A stretch of DNA of 64,000 nucleotides, taken from the NCBI RefSeq assembly GCF_009754905.2, contig NZ_CP066775.1, positions 186,001 through 250,000 on the forward strand, in the 5' to 3' direction. A program made the translations under genes and the position numbers. This document shows positions 27,132 to 36,891 of the stretch, in pieces. The DNA is from Mucilaginibacter ginkgonis. Its GTDB lineage: Bacteria > Bacteroidota > Bacteroidia > Sphingobacteriales > Sphingobacteriaceae. The first letter of the stretch is position 1. The number at the start of each line of letters is the position of its first letter. The notes beneath the pieces are model-generated. The model made no database searches. It was not told the DNA's origin and saw only the letters and a program-made list of their open reading frames with translations.

Positions 27132-28994
27132 TTAAAAACCAAAGCCAACGCCCCCAAATATATTAAATCCGTAGTTACGATAGTACAACCACTGCCTGTA
27201 ATTGCTGTTTAACAGGTTGTTTGCCTGCACAAATACAGACACTTTGCTTGTAACTTTATAAGACACTCCGGCATTTACATCTGTAAAAGACGGGATGACA
27301 GATGGTGTTACAGTTTGCTGTACACTTAGCGGACTAAGCGCCATTGGATACCCAATGTCCTTTGTATCGCCGCGGAGCAGCAGTGACGCGTTTACGTCTA
27401 CCTTATCTGTGATATGCAAAACCGCACCTGCTGTTAGTTTAAAGTTGGGAAGGTTCCATGCGGCTAACTGGTTAGCCATTTTGTAATCTATGTATTCGCC
27501 TTTGCCAAATATGTCAACTTCAGACGACGCCTTGTAATCCAACTCGGCGCGAAACCCGCTTAGGGTAGCGTAGCCATCATCATAAACCACAGCAAACTGG
27601 TTATTAAAAGTGGTGGTGTTTAGGTTGCTCACAAATAACGGCAAATTCTTTACCCTGTTACGGAAAACCAGTGCCTTAAAGCCAAGCCCCGCGGTAATAG
27701 TCCCTTTGATGCCTGCAGTTAGGTCGAGCTGATCTTCTGTATTGGCAATGGCAATGTTCTGGCCAATGAATGGATTCTCATCAGCAAAATTCCTTAAAGA
27801 TGCACGGTTGACATCGCCTTTGGCCTCTACAAACAAACGAACATAATCGGGCACAACCTGAACCTCTGCCTTTGCTGCAGGATATATTGAAACTTTTGAG
27901 TTATTGCCGAACTGGGTAACAATGTTTACACCCGCGTCTATCTTGTAGCTATCGCCCTGAAATTTAAGGTAAGGGTTAGCACGGAAGATGTTATTGTTGA
28001 TGCTGTAAGCCGCGTCTTTTTGAGATGCCAAATCGAGCGTGCCGCTCAAGCCCGCATAAAACTGTTTAACAGTTTGGTTGATAAAGCCGTTGATCACCAA
28101 ATTATTTTCACGCATTTGGTTGGCATTGCTAAATACATAGCCCTTAGCTTTTAACGCGTAGTCGAACACACGGTCGGTATCAACAAAGTTTTTTACTAAT
28201 TCGGCTTCGGCACCAATGGTGTTATAGGTTTGCGAAGCCGGGTTTGGTGTTGTAGCAAGTGTAAAAGCGGTCGGGGAAAATCCGTAATAATAATTCTGCT
28301 CACGGTTATAAGTGATGCGGCCGCTAACGGTATTCTCACCATTTATAGATTTGGCGAAGATACCTGCCTCCTGGCGATTTTTCGTTTGCTTATACGCGTC
28401 GTTGCCAGATTGGCCAAGGTGTTTGGCCCATCCGCCTACCTGCAATGCAGCGTCGCGGCCATTATCTACGTATAATTCTGCAAAGGTGGTCTTCAAATTA
28501 CCCGCGCCCACTTTTACGTAGTTATTGTTGGGTATCGAATCCTTTGGCGCAGGTAGCTTCATGGCCTCCAGTTGTTTTATGTCTGTGTTGCGTTCAAGAC
28601 GTTTGTCAATGCTGGTGTATGACAGCGGCGCCTTATAGGGCGTTTTGTCCTCCAGATCAGGGTTGCGGCGAATCTTAACCGCGTCTGCCAGTACCGGCTT
28701 ATAGCTGGTAGTTACGATGATCTCTTCTGACAGGCTGCCGCCATTTTTGTTGTCAGCGGCATTATTAGCGCCGCTCTTTTTAGTGGTATCGGCCAAAGGA
28801 ATCTTCGCTGCAACATCGCCTAATTTTTTGGCTGCTGCTTTTTGCTTAGCCGATGCCGGCGTTGGTTTTTTAACGGCTACCGTTTTCTTTGCAGGCGCGG
28901 CAGTTTTGGGCTTTGCTTTCTGCGTTTGTGCAGACGCGGTTAACCCGAATGCCAATAAGAAAATTATTAAACCGGTTTTATATGTAGATATCAT
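27132..28994 (-). CDS. Outer-membrane beta-barrel protein (TonB-dependent-receptor-like)
   Basis: 620 residues. The signal peptide MISTYKTGLIIFLLAFGLT ends at SAQ. A Lys/Ala/Pro-rich linker (about 25-75) follows, then the TonB-box-like stretch LSEEIIVTTSYKP (about 88-100) and a barrel with alternating strands to a C-terminal FGGVGFGF. The region between linker and barrel is much shorter than a standard plug domain, so it may not be a gated receptor; it could be an outer-membrane partner of the ExbBD/TonB machine. It is followed after 29 bases by the SPOR gene and preceded by the TPR gene. Confidence 0.8.
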   Translation of the reverse strand: MISTYKTGLIIFLLAFGLTASAQTQKAKPKTAAPAKKTVAVKKPTPASAKQKAAAKKLGDVAAKIPLADTTKKSGANNAADNKNGGSLSEEIIVTTSYKPVLADAVKIRRNPDLEDKTPYKAPLSYTSIDKRLERNTDIKQLEAMKLPAPKDSIPNNNYVKVGAGNLKTTFAELYVDNGRDAALQVGGWAKHLGQSGNDAYKQTKNRQEAGIFAKSINGENTVSGRITYNREQNYYYGFSPTAFTLATTPNPASQTYNTIGAEAELVKNFVDTDRVFDYALKAKGYVFSNANQMRENNLVINGFINQTVKQFYAGLSGTLDLASQKDAAYSINNNIFRANPYLKFQGDSYKIDAGVNIVTQFGNNSKVSIYPAAKAEVQVVPDYVRLFVEAKGDVNRASLRNFADENPFIGQNIAIANTEDQLDLTAGIKGTITAGLGFKALVFRNRVKNLPLFVSNLNTTTFNNQFAVVYDDGYATLSGFRAELDYKASSEVDIFGKGEYIDYKMANQLAAWNLPNFKLTAGAVLHITDKVDVNASLLLRGDTKDIGYPMALSPLSVQQTVTPSVIPSFTDVNAGVSYKVTSKVSVFVQANNLLNSNYRQWLYYRNYGFNIFGGVGFGF

Positions 28995-29009
28995 TTGTTG
29001 TCGCGCTTA

Positions 29010-32000
29010 TTAGTTTTTACCCGGTTTTTTTGTCTCTGGTGTAATTGCTGTGCTATCTGTCGCCGCTTTGTCGGCCGCTTTAGCCGGCGACAGTTTATCC
29101 AGCCTGGCATGAGCTTCTGGCAAAATATCGTCATCGCCTTTGTAATTATCTATCACGCTTTGCAGCGTTGCCTTTGCCTGGAAATTGTCTTTCAGCCTCA
29201 CATAATCATCCGCCAATAGAATGAAGCTTTTAGCTACCCAGTAATCGTAGTTCGGCATCTTGTTCACCAGGTCGAAACATGTTTTCTGCGAAGCCTCATA
29301 ACTGCCGCGCTCGTATTCAACTAAAGCAATGTTGTATTTCGCTTCCGCAGCGCTGATAGTTTTTGTAGAAGCAACGGTGTAAGCCAATTCTTTTAGTGCA
29401 GCAGCTGTATCGGCGTTTAACAAATAAGCTTTGCCAGCGTATAACCCGGTTTTATACTTATCCTCGTCTGATGATTTTTCATTTGCCCTGATGAGTTTTA
29501 CATATTTAAGTACATCATCCGGCATCTCCATTTTGGAATAACACAATATCAGGTTGTTGATGGCGTAAGTATAGTCGGCTTTATATTCTGAGTTGGTCTC
29601 CAAACGTTTTAAGAAAACCACAGCCTCATTGTATTTCTTCTGTTTAAGATAGTAGTTAGCCATGCTGATGAGCGACTTCTCTGTGTAAGGGCTCGTCCAA
29701 TCGTTTAGGATGGTATTGTAATCAACCACCGCCTCGTCGCCGCGGTTCAGGTTTACCAAGCTTTGCGCCCTTATAAAGCGCATCTGCTTATCATAAATAG
29801 GTTTGCTGAATTTATCATAGTAAGCATTCACTGCCGATACCGTTCCCTGCCAGTCGCCGCGCAAATAAAGATTATTGGCAGCAGTAGACATGATGCTTTC
29901 CTGCTCGGCAGCCGAATAGTTGCCGATAGGCGTAGTCGTAGCATAGCTTATAAATGTTTGCGCGTCGCCTTTGTCTGTGTAGATCTTTTCTATTTGTTTA
30001 AGCGCTTGCTTAGCTTCGTCTGTCTGCGGATAAGATTGTATTACCTGCTTGAATGAGACGATCGCTTCGTCATCCCGGTCGGCGTTGTAGTCTATGAGGC
30101 CGATGGTCGCCAACGCACGCGGCACATAGCTGCTGTTAGGATATTTTTTGATCATGGCCTGCAACTGAGTCTTAGCCTCGTCGCCATTGCTCTTTAAAAA
30201 GTAGGTGTAAGCGATCTCGAAAGCCGCGTCATCCGCGAAATCCGAATTTGGAAAACGGTTTAGGACGTCGTTCAGCGTAGCTATTTTTGTATCCGGCGAA
30301 CCTTGCAATCCCTGGATCATGCCACGCTGAAACAAGGCGTAATCCTGTCCCTGGCTATGCTGGTCTATGATGCGGTTATAATAATCCAAAGCCCGGCCGT
30401 AACTTTTCATTACGAAGTAGCTATCGCCCAGGCGGGTTATGGCATCTGTAGCGGTGTTTTTATCTTTTTCATCGCCTGCTAAAAAGCGTTCAAAATACGT
30501 TGCAGCCTTTTTATACTTCTCGTCATTAAAAGCAGCGTATGCGAGGGCATAGTTCGCATAATTGTAAACATCAGTCTGGCGGGCAGCAGGTAAGTCTAAA
30601 AAGTCCTCGAACTTTAAAACCGATTCGGCATATTTGCGCACCTCGTACATCGCTTCGGCTTGCCAATAGGTGGTAAGCGCCGTAATGTGGTCGTCTTGCG
30701 GGTATTTAAGCGAACGGATAAATATGCCGATGGCATTTTCAAAAGCACGCTCATTAATAAACTCTAAACCGCGGTAATAGGTCACTTTTTGATAGGCTAC
30801 CTTAGCCGGCTGCGAGGTATTCACTATCGGCTCCAGTATCTCAACAGCTTCGCGGTAGTTGCGCGAGTTTAAAAGTTCTTCGCCAAGCAAGGTTTTCACT
30901 TCATCTGTACGGCGGCTTCTCGGATAATTTTTAAGGTATAAACGTGTGGCTTCTAAAGCCTGGGTGTTAAAATCAAGTTCGTAAGAAAGTTTGGCATATT
31001 GATACAGGCCATCTTCCTGCAATTGCTTGTCAAAGTCTAGCTTAGAAGCTACCTGGTACGCGTTGCGGGCGCCTTGTTTGTTGTTCAGTTTCAGGAAAAC
31101 ATCACCCAAAATATAATTACCATTTTGCGCGTAAACGTCATTTCCATCTACCAGTTTTTCGAGCTCACGGGCGGCGTTCTTATAATCTTTAGTTTCATAA
31201 TAAGCATAACCCATCTGGTAGCTATCCTGCGTATTTTGGGTTTTGCCCATATCCTGACTGCGGAAACGCGAGTAGTATTTAACCGAGTTTGGATAATCGG
31301 CTTTGGCGAAATAAGATGCAGCCACTATACGCAGCATTTCGGTCTCATTTTGCTGATGCGTGCTATTGAGAATTGGAATGGCATAGCTGATCACATCGTC
31401 ATATCGCTTGTCTAAAAAGTAAACCGCGGTAATGTAATAAGGGTAGCTGTTCTCGTATTTTTTTGAGTTTTTAAGCTTCTCAAAGTTGACCAGCGCAACG
31501 TGGTAGTCTTTGTTCAGATACGCGATGTAGGCATAGTAATAAGTCGCGTCTAAGGCGTAAGATGAATGTGTGTTACGCACTTCACCAAACAGTTGCTGAG
31601 CATTCCTATAGTCGGCAACAGAAAAATAGGTATAGCCTTTTCTAAACTTATATTCTACGTTTTCGCGGCCGCTCAGATCGCCGGCTTTTACCTTATCAAA
31701 CCAACGGATGGCATCAGTATACAGCGCCCGCTTGAAATAAGAACTGCCTATCTGGAAGAAGGCTAATTTGGTAAGCGGGTTCTCCGGATACTTTTTAATG
31801 AAGCTTAAAAAAAGGCTTTCAGCATCATCGTTGCCTAGCTCAAGCGCGCAAAGGGCTTCGTAGTAGTACGCATTTTCTTTAAGCAACGTAAGTTCCGACT
31901 CGAATTGCGGCTGGTTACGGGTTTTGTTCTCCATTTTTTCTACCTGCCTGAACTGCTCTGCCGCCGCAACGTATTGTCCCCTGTCAAGCAACTCTTTAGC

Positions 32001-32105
32001 AGCGTTATAACTGCGATGATAGAGAAAGGATGGGTTTTGCTGCGCCGAAGCCGATGTGATGAAGAAGAGTCCGGTGAGTAGAGATAGATATATCGTTTTA
32101 GTCAT
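29010..32105 (-). CDS. Secreted tetratricopeptide-repeat protein, first gene of the envelope operon
   Basis: 1031 residues: a signal peptide (MTKTIYLSLLTGLFFITSAS, then AQQ) followed by about twenty TPR-type helical hairpins through most of the length (for example YFKRALYTDAIRWFDKVKAG, YALAYAAFNDEKYKKAATYF, AFEIAYTYFLKSNGDEAKTQ). A short Lys/Thr-rich tail follows (KAADKAATDSTAITPETKKP). It is a periplasmic or outer-membrane-associated scaffold; similar proteins in Bacteroidota are annotated only as TPR proteins. The barrel gene starts 15 bases after its stop, and the operon continues to exbB, exbD and tonB. The exact partner is unknown. Confidence 0.85.
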   Translation of the reverse strand: MTKTIYLSLLTGLFFITSASAQQNPSFLYHRSYNAAKELLDRGQYVAAAEQFRQVEKMENKTRNQPQFESELTLLKENAYYYEALCALELGNDDAESLFLSFIKKYPENPLTKLAFFQIGSSYFKRALYTDAIRWFDKVKAGDLSGRENVEYKFRKGYTYFSVADYRNAQQLFGEVRNTHSSYALDATYYYAYIAYLNKDYHVALVNFEKLKNSKKYENSYPYYITAVYFLDKRYDDVISYAIPILNSTHQQNETEMLRIVAASYFAKADYPNSVKYYSRFRSQDMGKTQNTQDSYQMGYAYYETKDYKNAARELEKLVDGNDVYAQNGNYILGDVFLKLNNKQGARNAYQVASKLDFDKQLQEDGLYQYAKLSYELDFNTQALEATRLYLKNYPRSRRTDEVKTLLGEELLNSRNYREAVEILEPIVNTSQPAKVAYQKVTYYRGLEFINERAFENAIGIFIRSLKYPQDDHITALTTYWQAEAMYEVRKYAESVLKFEDFLDLPAARQTDVYNYANYALAYAAFNDEKYKKAATYFERFLAGDEKDKNTATDAITRLGDSYFVMKSYGRALDYYNRIIDQHSQGQDYALFQRGMIQGLQGSPDTKIATLNDVLNRFPNSDFADDAAFEIAYTYFLKSNGDEAKTQLQAMIKKYPNSSYVPRALATIGLIDYNADRDDEAIVSFKQVIQSYPQTDEAKQALKQIEKIYTDKGDAQTFISYATTTPIGNYSAAEQESIMSTAANNLYLRGDWQGTVSAVNAYYDKFSKPIYDKQMRFIRAQSLVNLNRGDEAVVDYNTILNDWTSPYTEKSLISMANYYLKQKKYNEAVVFLKRLETNSEYKADYTYAINNLILCYSKMEMPDDVLKYVKLIRANEKSSDEDKYKTGLYAGKAYLLNADTAAALKELAYTVASTKTISAAEAKYNIALVEYERGSYEASQKTCFDLVNKMPNYDYWVAKSFILLADDYVRLKDNFQAKATLQSVIDNYKGDDDILPEAHARLDKLSPAKAADKAATDSTAITPETKKPGKN

Positions 32106-32424
32106 ACAAGGTGCTATAAGGGCGAAAGGCAGCCTGATTACACGGCGGCAAATATCAAAAAATGCAATAAAATACCTTTATAACGAAGGTAAAAAATTGA
32201 TGTTATCGCCGGGACAAAAAAATAAGCGCCATTTGGATTGTAAAGTTTATAATAAGCGTAAAAACCTTACGTTTGAGTACACCAGCGCAGATTGATGCAA
32301 AACCAATTTATTATCAACATTATACGGCTTCTCAACATTTTGCTTTTTTGTTAGCATAGCTCTACCGGTTTTTGCAGGTCAGCCACGAAATACCAGCCCG
32401 ACACAACTTGCCTTAAAAAATGAA

Positions 32425-33414
32425 TTGGTAAAGACACGGCTCAACGGTTTTCAAATAACAGAGCTGACCGATGCCACGCCGAAAGTTGCCAAGCCGGGAA
32501 GCATCTTATTGCCACGCACCAACCAGGTCAGTCAGTTGTCTTTTGCCAATGGTGTGGCCGGGGCGGTTAAAAAGTACATTGATGATAATACTGTTGTAGC
32601 CGGTAAAGCCAAACCGGTGCGGATTTCTATAAAGAAACTTCTCTTGAACGAAACCACCATTAACGGCAAGTCTGTCGATGGCGAATTACAGATACAATTT
32701 GGTTTCGACCTGGTTATAGGCGATGACCTCTATACTCATCTAATAGATTATAAAGGAGCGGTACGGTATTCGCGCTTGCCTAATCAAACCGGCGCGGCTG
32801 ATATTTATATTCGCATGGGTATCCAAAACAGCCTTAAGTTTTTTAATGACTGGCTTGACCAGCATAAAAATAACGATGCCGCCCTGGCTAACAATGTGAG
32901 ATTAGTCTTTAAAGATTATACGGAGAAAGAAGAAAGCGACACCATATACTATTCGCCGAAGCGTCCTTTGACGTGGGATGACTTTCAGGATAAGGTAAGC
33001 GCGCGCGGCGGCTACGCCGCGGAAGTTATTCCGGGTTTAGGATTTACTGAAAGTAATGAGGTTAAAAGCGGCGAGTTAATAGTTGAGATGCGCCTGAAGG
33101 TTTTCCTTCCTAAGAGCGCAGCATACGTTGAGCCGGGCCAGAAAAATGATGTTAACTTAAACCATGAGCAGCGGCATTTCGATATTGTAAAGATCATCAG
33201 CAATCGGTTCAAGAAGGGGTTGCTGGCACAACAGCTGCCTGTGCATAATTACGATGGCGATATTAACGTAGCCTATTTTGACGCATTAAGGCAAATAACC
33301 GCCATGCAAAAGCAATATGATACAGAAACCCGCCACGGCATGAACCTTGGGCAGCAAGAAGTTTGGAACAAAAAGATAGATACGGAGTTAAAAGCCGCCG
33401 GATCAGGCCGCTAA
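32425..33414 (+). CDS. DUF922-like secreted protein; signal peptide lies upstream in a shifted frame
   Basis: The 329-residue open part starts at a TTG, but the same frame is open back to 32296 and there encodes the end of a signal peptide (ALPVFAGQPRN). An ATG at 32295 in the other frame encodes MQNQFIINIIRLLNILLF; removing one T from the six-T run at 32344-32349 joins the two into a perfect signal peptide. Near the C terminus the protein has LTWDDFQDK (about residue 176) and NLNHEQRHFDIVK, a DUF922-like HExxHxD block that may bind a metal. The 5' end is thus disrupted in this sequence. The 3' end overlaps the convergent response-regulator gene by 12 bases. Confidence 0.7.
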   Translation: MVKTRLNGFQITELTDATPKVAKPGSILLPRTNQVSQLSFANGVAGAVKKYIDDNTVVAGKAKPVRISIKKLLLNETTINGKSVDGELQIQFGFDLVIGDDLYTHLIDYKGAVRYSRLPNQTGAADIYIRMGIQNSLKFFNDWLDQHKNNDAALANNVRLVFKDYTEKEESDTIYYSPKRPLTWDDFQDKVSARGGYAAEVIPGLGFTESNEVKSGELIVEMRLKVFLPKSAAYVEPGQKNDVNLNHEQRHFDIVKIISNRFKKGLLAQQLPVHNYDGDINVAYFDALRQITAMQKQYDTETRHGMNLGQQEVWNKKIDTELKAAGSGR

Positions 33415-33765
33415 CTGTTTGTTGATCTTATTAAGCAATACGGATATGTCGAAAGGCTTTGGCAAAAAGTCGTCAGGTGCGCATTCTTGACGCAGAACAT
33501 CGTTAAGGCTATGGCTTGCCGAGATCATGATCACCGGTATGCGGCGGGTACTATCGGCAGATTTAATGTTCTTGCAAAGTTCCCGTCCGTCTGTATTGCC
33601 CAGCATAATGTCCAGTAATATCAGATCGGGGTAGTGTTCGTCTATTTTTTCGAACAATTTTTTTCCGTCAGAAAGGGTATCAACGGTATAACCGGAGTCT
33701 TCTAGTATGAATTGTAATACCTCAAGGATATCTTTATCGTCGTCTACAGCTAATATGCGGCTCAT
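33403..33765 (-). CDS. Single-domain response regulator (CheY-like)
   Basis: 120 residues containing only a receiver domain: acidic pair in AVDDDKDI, phosphoacceptor Asp in LILLDIMLG (about residue 52), the conserved Ser in VIMISASH and Lys in DFLPKPFD. There is no output domain and no histidine kinase in the neighbourhood, so it probably relays a phosphate to or from an unlinked kinase. A second regulator of the same kind lies at 35265. Confidence 0.92.
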   Translation of the reverse strand: MSRILAVDDDKDILEVLQFILEDSGYTVDTLSDGKKLFEKIDEHYPDLILLDIMLGNTDGRELCKNIKSADSTRRIPVIMISASHSLNDVLRQECAPDDFLPKPFDISVLLNKINKQLAA

Positions 33766-33980
33766 CTTTATCGTCTCTTAAATACTCGTTAAACTTTAAC
33801 ATCGTTACAGGTTCTGCTGGGATTTTGCTTTAGGCCGAATATTTTTTTATCTGTCTGATACTTAGCAATACTTATGCCATTGATTTATTGTTACAAACAA
33901 TTGTGTATAATGAACACCGTGACAAACGTTACAACTCATCATTCCGATTTTAATTTTTAAGCATTTAATTTGCATTTACT

Positions 33981-35213
33981 ATGAAAAAGATCATCACTAC
34001 AGCGTGCCTGCTGCTTTTAGTTGTGTTTGCCATGGCGCAAATGCCGTCGTCCTCAAATGCGAAATTTATCACTACAAGGGGTAAACAAATTATAGGCGCT
34101 AACGGCAAACCGTTCTTGATAAAAGGTACAAACCTGGGCAACTGGCTGGTACCCGAGGGTTACATGTTTAAATTTAAGGACGTTAGCTCGCCACGGCTGA
34201 TCAGCCAGGCGGTAAGTGAGGTTTTAGGCCCGGATGAAGCGCGGTTGTTCTGGCGTGCGTACTTAAACAATTACATCACCGCGGCAGATATACATTATTT
34301 GAAAAGCATTGGCTGTAACTCTATTCGGGTGCCGTTCAATTACCGCTTGTTCGCCAACGAAACTTACTTAAATGATACCGACCCTAACCGCGGGTTTAAA
34401 CTCTTAGACCGCCTGATCGGCTGGTGCAAAAAGGAAAACTTGTACGTGATACTGGATATGCACTGCGCACCGGGCGGCCAAACGGGTGACAACATAGATG
34501 ATGGCGACGGTTATCCGTTTTTGTTTACCAGTCCGCAGGCAAGGCAGCTTACAGTATCTATCTGGACAAAAATTGCCGCGAGGTACAAAAATGAGCCGAT
34601 AGTGATGGGTTATGACCTGCTGAATGAGCCCATCGCACATTATTTCGATGTCGACAAGATAAACCCATACCTGGAGCCACTGTACAAAGAAATTACTGCC
34701 GCTATTCGTAAGGTTGATAAAAATCATATGGTGTTTTTAGGCGGCGCACAATGGGACAGCAACTTTAAGGTGTTCGGCAAGCCCTTCGATAGCAAGGCCG
34801 TATACACCTTTCACAAATACTGGACAGAGACCACCCAGGATGTGATCAAAGATTACGTGGACTACAGCAACAAATACCAGGTGCCCATCTATTGCGGCGA
34901 GACCGGTGAAAATAAGACGGACTGGATAGTAAATTTCAGAAAACTGCTGGAAGCGAATAACATTGGCTGGCACTTTTGGCCCTATAAAAAAATGGATAGC
35001 GAAAGCAGTTTCGTGACGTTTAACAAGCCCGAAGGTTATGACGAATTAATCGACTACACCCAAAAGAAACGCGACACATTTGAGCAGATACGCAAAGCAG
35101 CGCCGGCAGACCGTGCAAAAATTAAAAAAGCGTTATATCAAATGTTAGAGAACAGTAAATTCAGCAACGCGCGCGTTAACCGCGATTATGTAAATGCTTT
35201 GGGATTGAAATAA
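33981..35213 (+). CDS. Secreted glycoside hydrolase family 5 enzyme
   Basis: 410 residues. A signal peptide (MKKIITTACLLLLVVFAMAQ) is followed by a GH5 (beta/alpha)8 domain: GTNLGNWLVPEGYMF near residue 50, NSIRVPFNYRLF, YVILDMHCAPGG, the acid/base Glu in YDLLNEPIAHYF at about residue 216, the nucleophile Glu in YCGETGENK at about residue 307 and WHFWPYKK. GH5 covers cellulases, exoglucanases and others; the NLGNWL opening is like the exo-beta-1,3-glucanase-type subgroup, but the substrate is not certain. There is no T9SS C-terminal targeting domain. It is flanked by two response-regulator genes. Confidence 0.9.
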   Translation: MKKIITTACLLLLVVFAMAQMPSSSNAKFITTRGKQIIGANGKPFLIKGTNLGNWLVPEGYMFKFKDVSSPRLISQAVSEVLGPDEARLFWRAYLNNYITAADIHYLKSIGCNSIRVPFNYRLFANETYLNDTDPNRGFKLLDRLIGWCKKENLYVILDMHCAPGGQTGDNIDDGDGYPFLFTSPQARQLTVSIWTKIAARYKNEPIVMGYDLLNEPIAHYFDVDKINPYLEPLYKEITAAIRKVDKNHMVFLGGAQWDSNFKVFGKPFDSKAVYTFHKYWTETTQDVIKDYVDYSNKYQVPIYCGETGENKTDWIVNFRKLLEANNIGWHFWPYKKMDSESSFVTFNKPEGYDELIDYTQKKRDTFEQIRKAAPADRAKIKKALYQMLENSKFSNARVNRDYVNALGLK

Positions 35214-35225
35214 AGGATCTTTACA

Positions 35226-35258
35226 ACTCCCTCTCCTTTGGAGAGGGCTAGGGTGATG
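35226..35258. repeat. Dispersed palindrome, family C
   Basis: CCCTCTCC TTT GGAGAGGG stem followed by CTAGGGTGATG, in the short gap between convergent genes. Same family as the array at 39.2-39.6 kb. Confidence 0.7.
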
Positions 35259-35264
35259 CCTGTT

Positions 35265-35636
35265 TTAGGCCGTTTGCGGATACACAAGGCCGTTAACCTT
35301 GTCTATTAATTCGGTAAGGTCAAACGGTTTGTCAATGGTGGCGTCGCAGCCGTATTTAAACAGGTCGTCTTTGCGGTTGATGTAAGCCGAAAAGATAATA
35401 ACCGGAAGGTTGGCGTATTGAGGGGTGGCTTTTACCTGCTGACAGATCTCACCGCCGGTGATATTGCCCAGGCGGAAGTCAAGGATGAGCAGATCGGGAT
35501 TGAATTCATCGATCACGGTCATGTAGTCCTTTGCATCATTACGGGCAATTACCTCGAAGTTCTCATAGGTAAGCGTTTCCTGCACAATGTCCAGGATGTC
35601 GTTATTGTCGTCAATGATCAGTATCCTTTTTGACAT
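35265..35636 (-). CDS. Single-domain response regulator (CheY-like)
   Basis: 123 residues, a receiver domain alone: IIDDNNDI, phosphoacceptor Asp in LLILDFRLGN (about residue 53), VIIFSAY and TIDKPFD with the conserved Lys. It is similar in layout to the regulator at 33403; the pair brackets the GH5 gene. No kinase is encoded nearby. Confidence 0.92.
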   Translation of the reverse strand: MSKRILIIDDNNDILDIVQETLTYENFEVIARNDAKDYMTVIDEFNPDLLILDFRLGNITGGEICQQVKATPQYANLPVIIFSAYINRKDDLFKYGCDATIDKPFDLTELIDKVNGLVYPQTA

Positions 35637-35863
35637 ATTAAATTAGGGGTAGTACAAATTTAGCGGATAACCTTAAGTTTCAAATACCAAATGCGATCGA
35701 TCCTTTGCACTTAAAATTAAGAAATATTCCGTTTAATAGTTCAGCAAAATTAGCGAATTTCCATCCGCTGCAAATCATGGCAATGTTAAAGTTAGTTAAA
35801 TGAAATGCACTGCCTTATTTTACGAAAACCGGTACAATGATGTTACAGAAAACTGAAGAAATT

Positions 35864-36883
35864 ATGAAGCGTTGCCTGATTGTCTTACTCTTAATATGGG
35901 TATGCAGTACTTCCTTTGCTAAAACCATACAGATAGCATCCATAGGTAACTTTAAAACAACAGGCGGTAGCGAAATAACGGACTGTAAGGTTGGTTATCA
36001 AATGTTTGGCAAACTCAACGCAGCTAAAAATAACGCGGTATTATTCCCAACCTGGTTTACGGGTACCACAAATGGTTTGGTAATGTATACCAAGCCGTGG
36101 CAGTTTATTGATACCACTAAATATTGTTTGATACTGGTTGACGCCTTGGGCGACGGGGTGTCATCATCGCCAAGTAACAGCCCAACGCAGCACGGCAACA
36201 AATTTCCGGCAATAACTATTGAAGATATGGTGAACAGCCAACATGCTATGCTTACAAAGACCCTCGGCATAAACCACCTGTATGCCATATTTGGTATATC
36301 GATGGGCGGTTTCCAGGTTTATCAATGGGTGGTAAGCTATCCGGATTTTGTGGACCGCGCTTTGCCCATAGTAGGCAGTCCGCGTTTAAGCAGCTACGAT
36401 TTGTTTGTAACCAATATCTTAAAACGATTAATAGAGCAGAATATAAACTTCAATCACGGCAACTATACCGCTAACCCTGCAATTCCGCTTGCCGCAATGT
36501 ATGCCGATATGAACCTCACCACACCACTTAATATCGCCAGAAATGTAAAACGCGAAGACGCCGCACAACGCATGGCTTCGTTTGAAAAACCGCAGGCTTT
36601 CGACTGGAATAATTTTTATACACAGTTAACCGCCCTTATGGGTCAAGATGTTAGTAATAAGTATGGCGGATCTATGGAAGAAACGGCAAAGCACATTAAA
36701 GCCAAAATGGTGATCGTAAATGCCAGGAACGACCATAGCGTAAATCCACTGCCGGCCTCGGAACTTGCCGCTTTATTAAAGGCAAAATTCTGGCTGGTAG
36801 ACAACGAGAAGGGACATAACGGCGTAGATTTTAGCAGCGTCGAATTTAAAACCCTCGCAGCGGATCTGCTCAACAGTAGATAA
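35864..36883 (+). CDS. Secreted alpha/beta hydrolase of the MetX (homoserine acyltransferase-like) family
   Basis: 339 residues from the ATG at 35864, chosen because it starts a signal peptide (MKRCLIVLLLIWVCSTSFA); an ATG at 35837 would add nine residues. The fold signatures are the nucleophile elbow GISMGGFQVY (Ser), an Asp in VNARNDHSVNP and the final His in NEKGHNGVD. The family includes homoserine O-acetyltransferases, but the presence of a signal peptide argues against methionine biosynthesis and for a periplasmic esterase or acyltransferase. A bidirectionally placed hairpin follows at 36898. Confidence 0.85.
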   Translation: MKRCLIVLLLIWVCSTSFAKTIQIASIGNFKTTGGSEITDCKVGYQMFGKLNAAKNNAVLFPTWFTGTTNGLVMYTKPWQFIDTTKYCLILVDALGDGVSSSPSNSPTQHGNKFPAITIEDMVNSQHAMLTKTLGINHLYAIFGISMGGFQVYQWVVSYPDFVDRALPIVGSPRLSSYDLFVTNILKRLIEQNINFNHGNYTANPAIPLAAMYADMNLTTPLNIARNVKREDAAQRMASFEKPQAFDWNNFYTQLTALMGQDVSNKYGGSMEETAKHIKAKMVIVNARNDHSVNPLPASELAALLKAKFWLVDNEKGHNGVDFSSVEFKTLAADLLNSR

Positions 36884-36891
36884 CCGATAAC

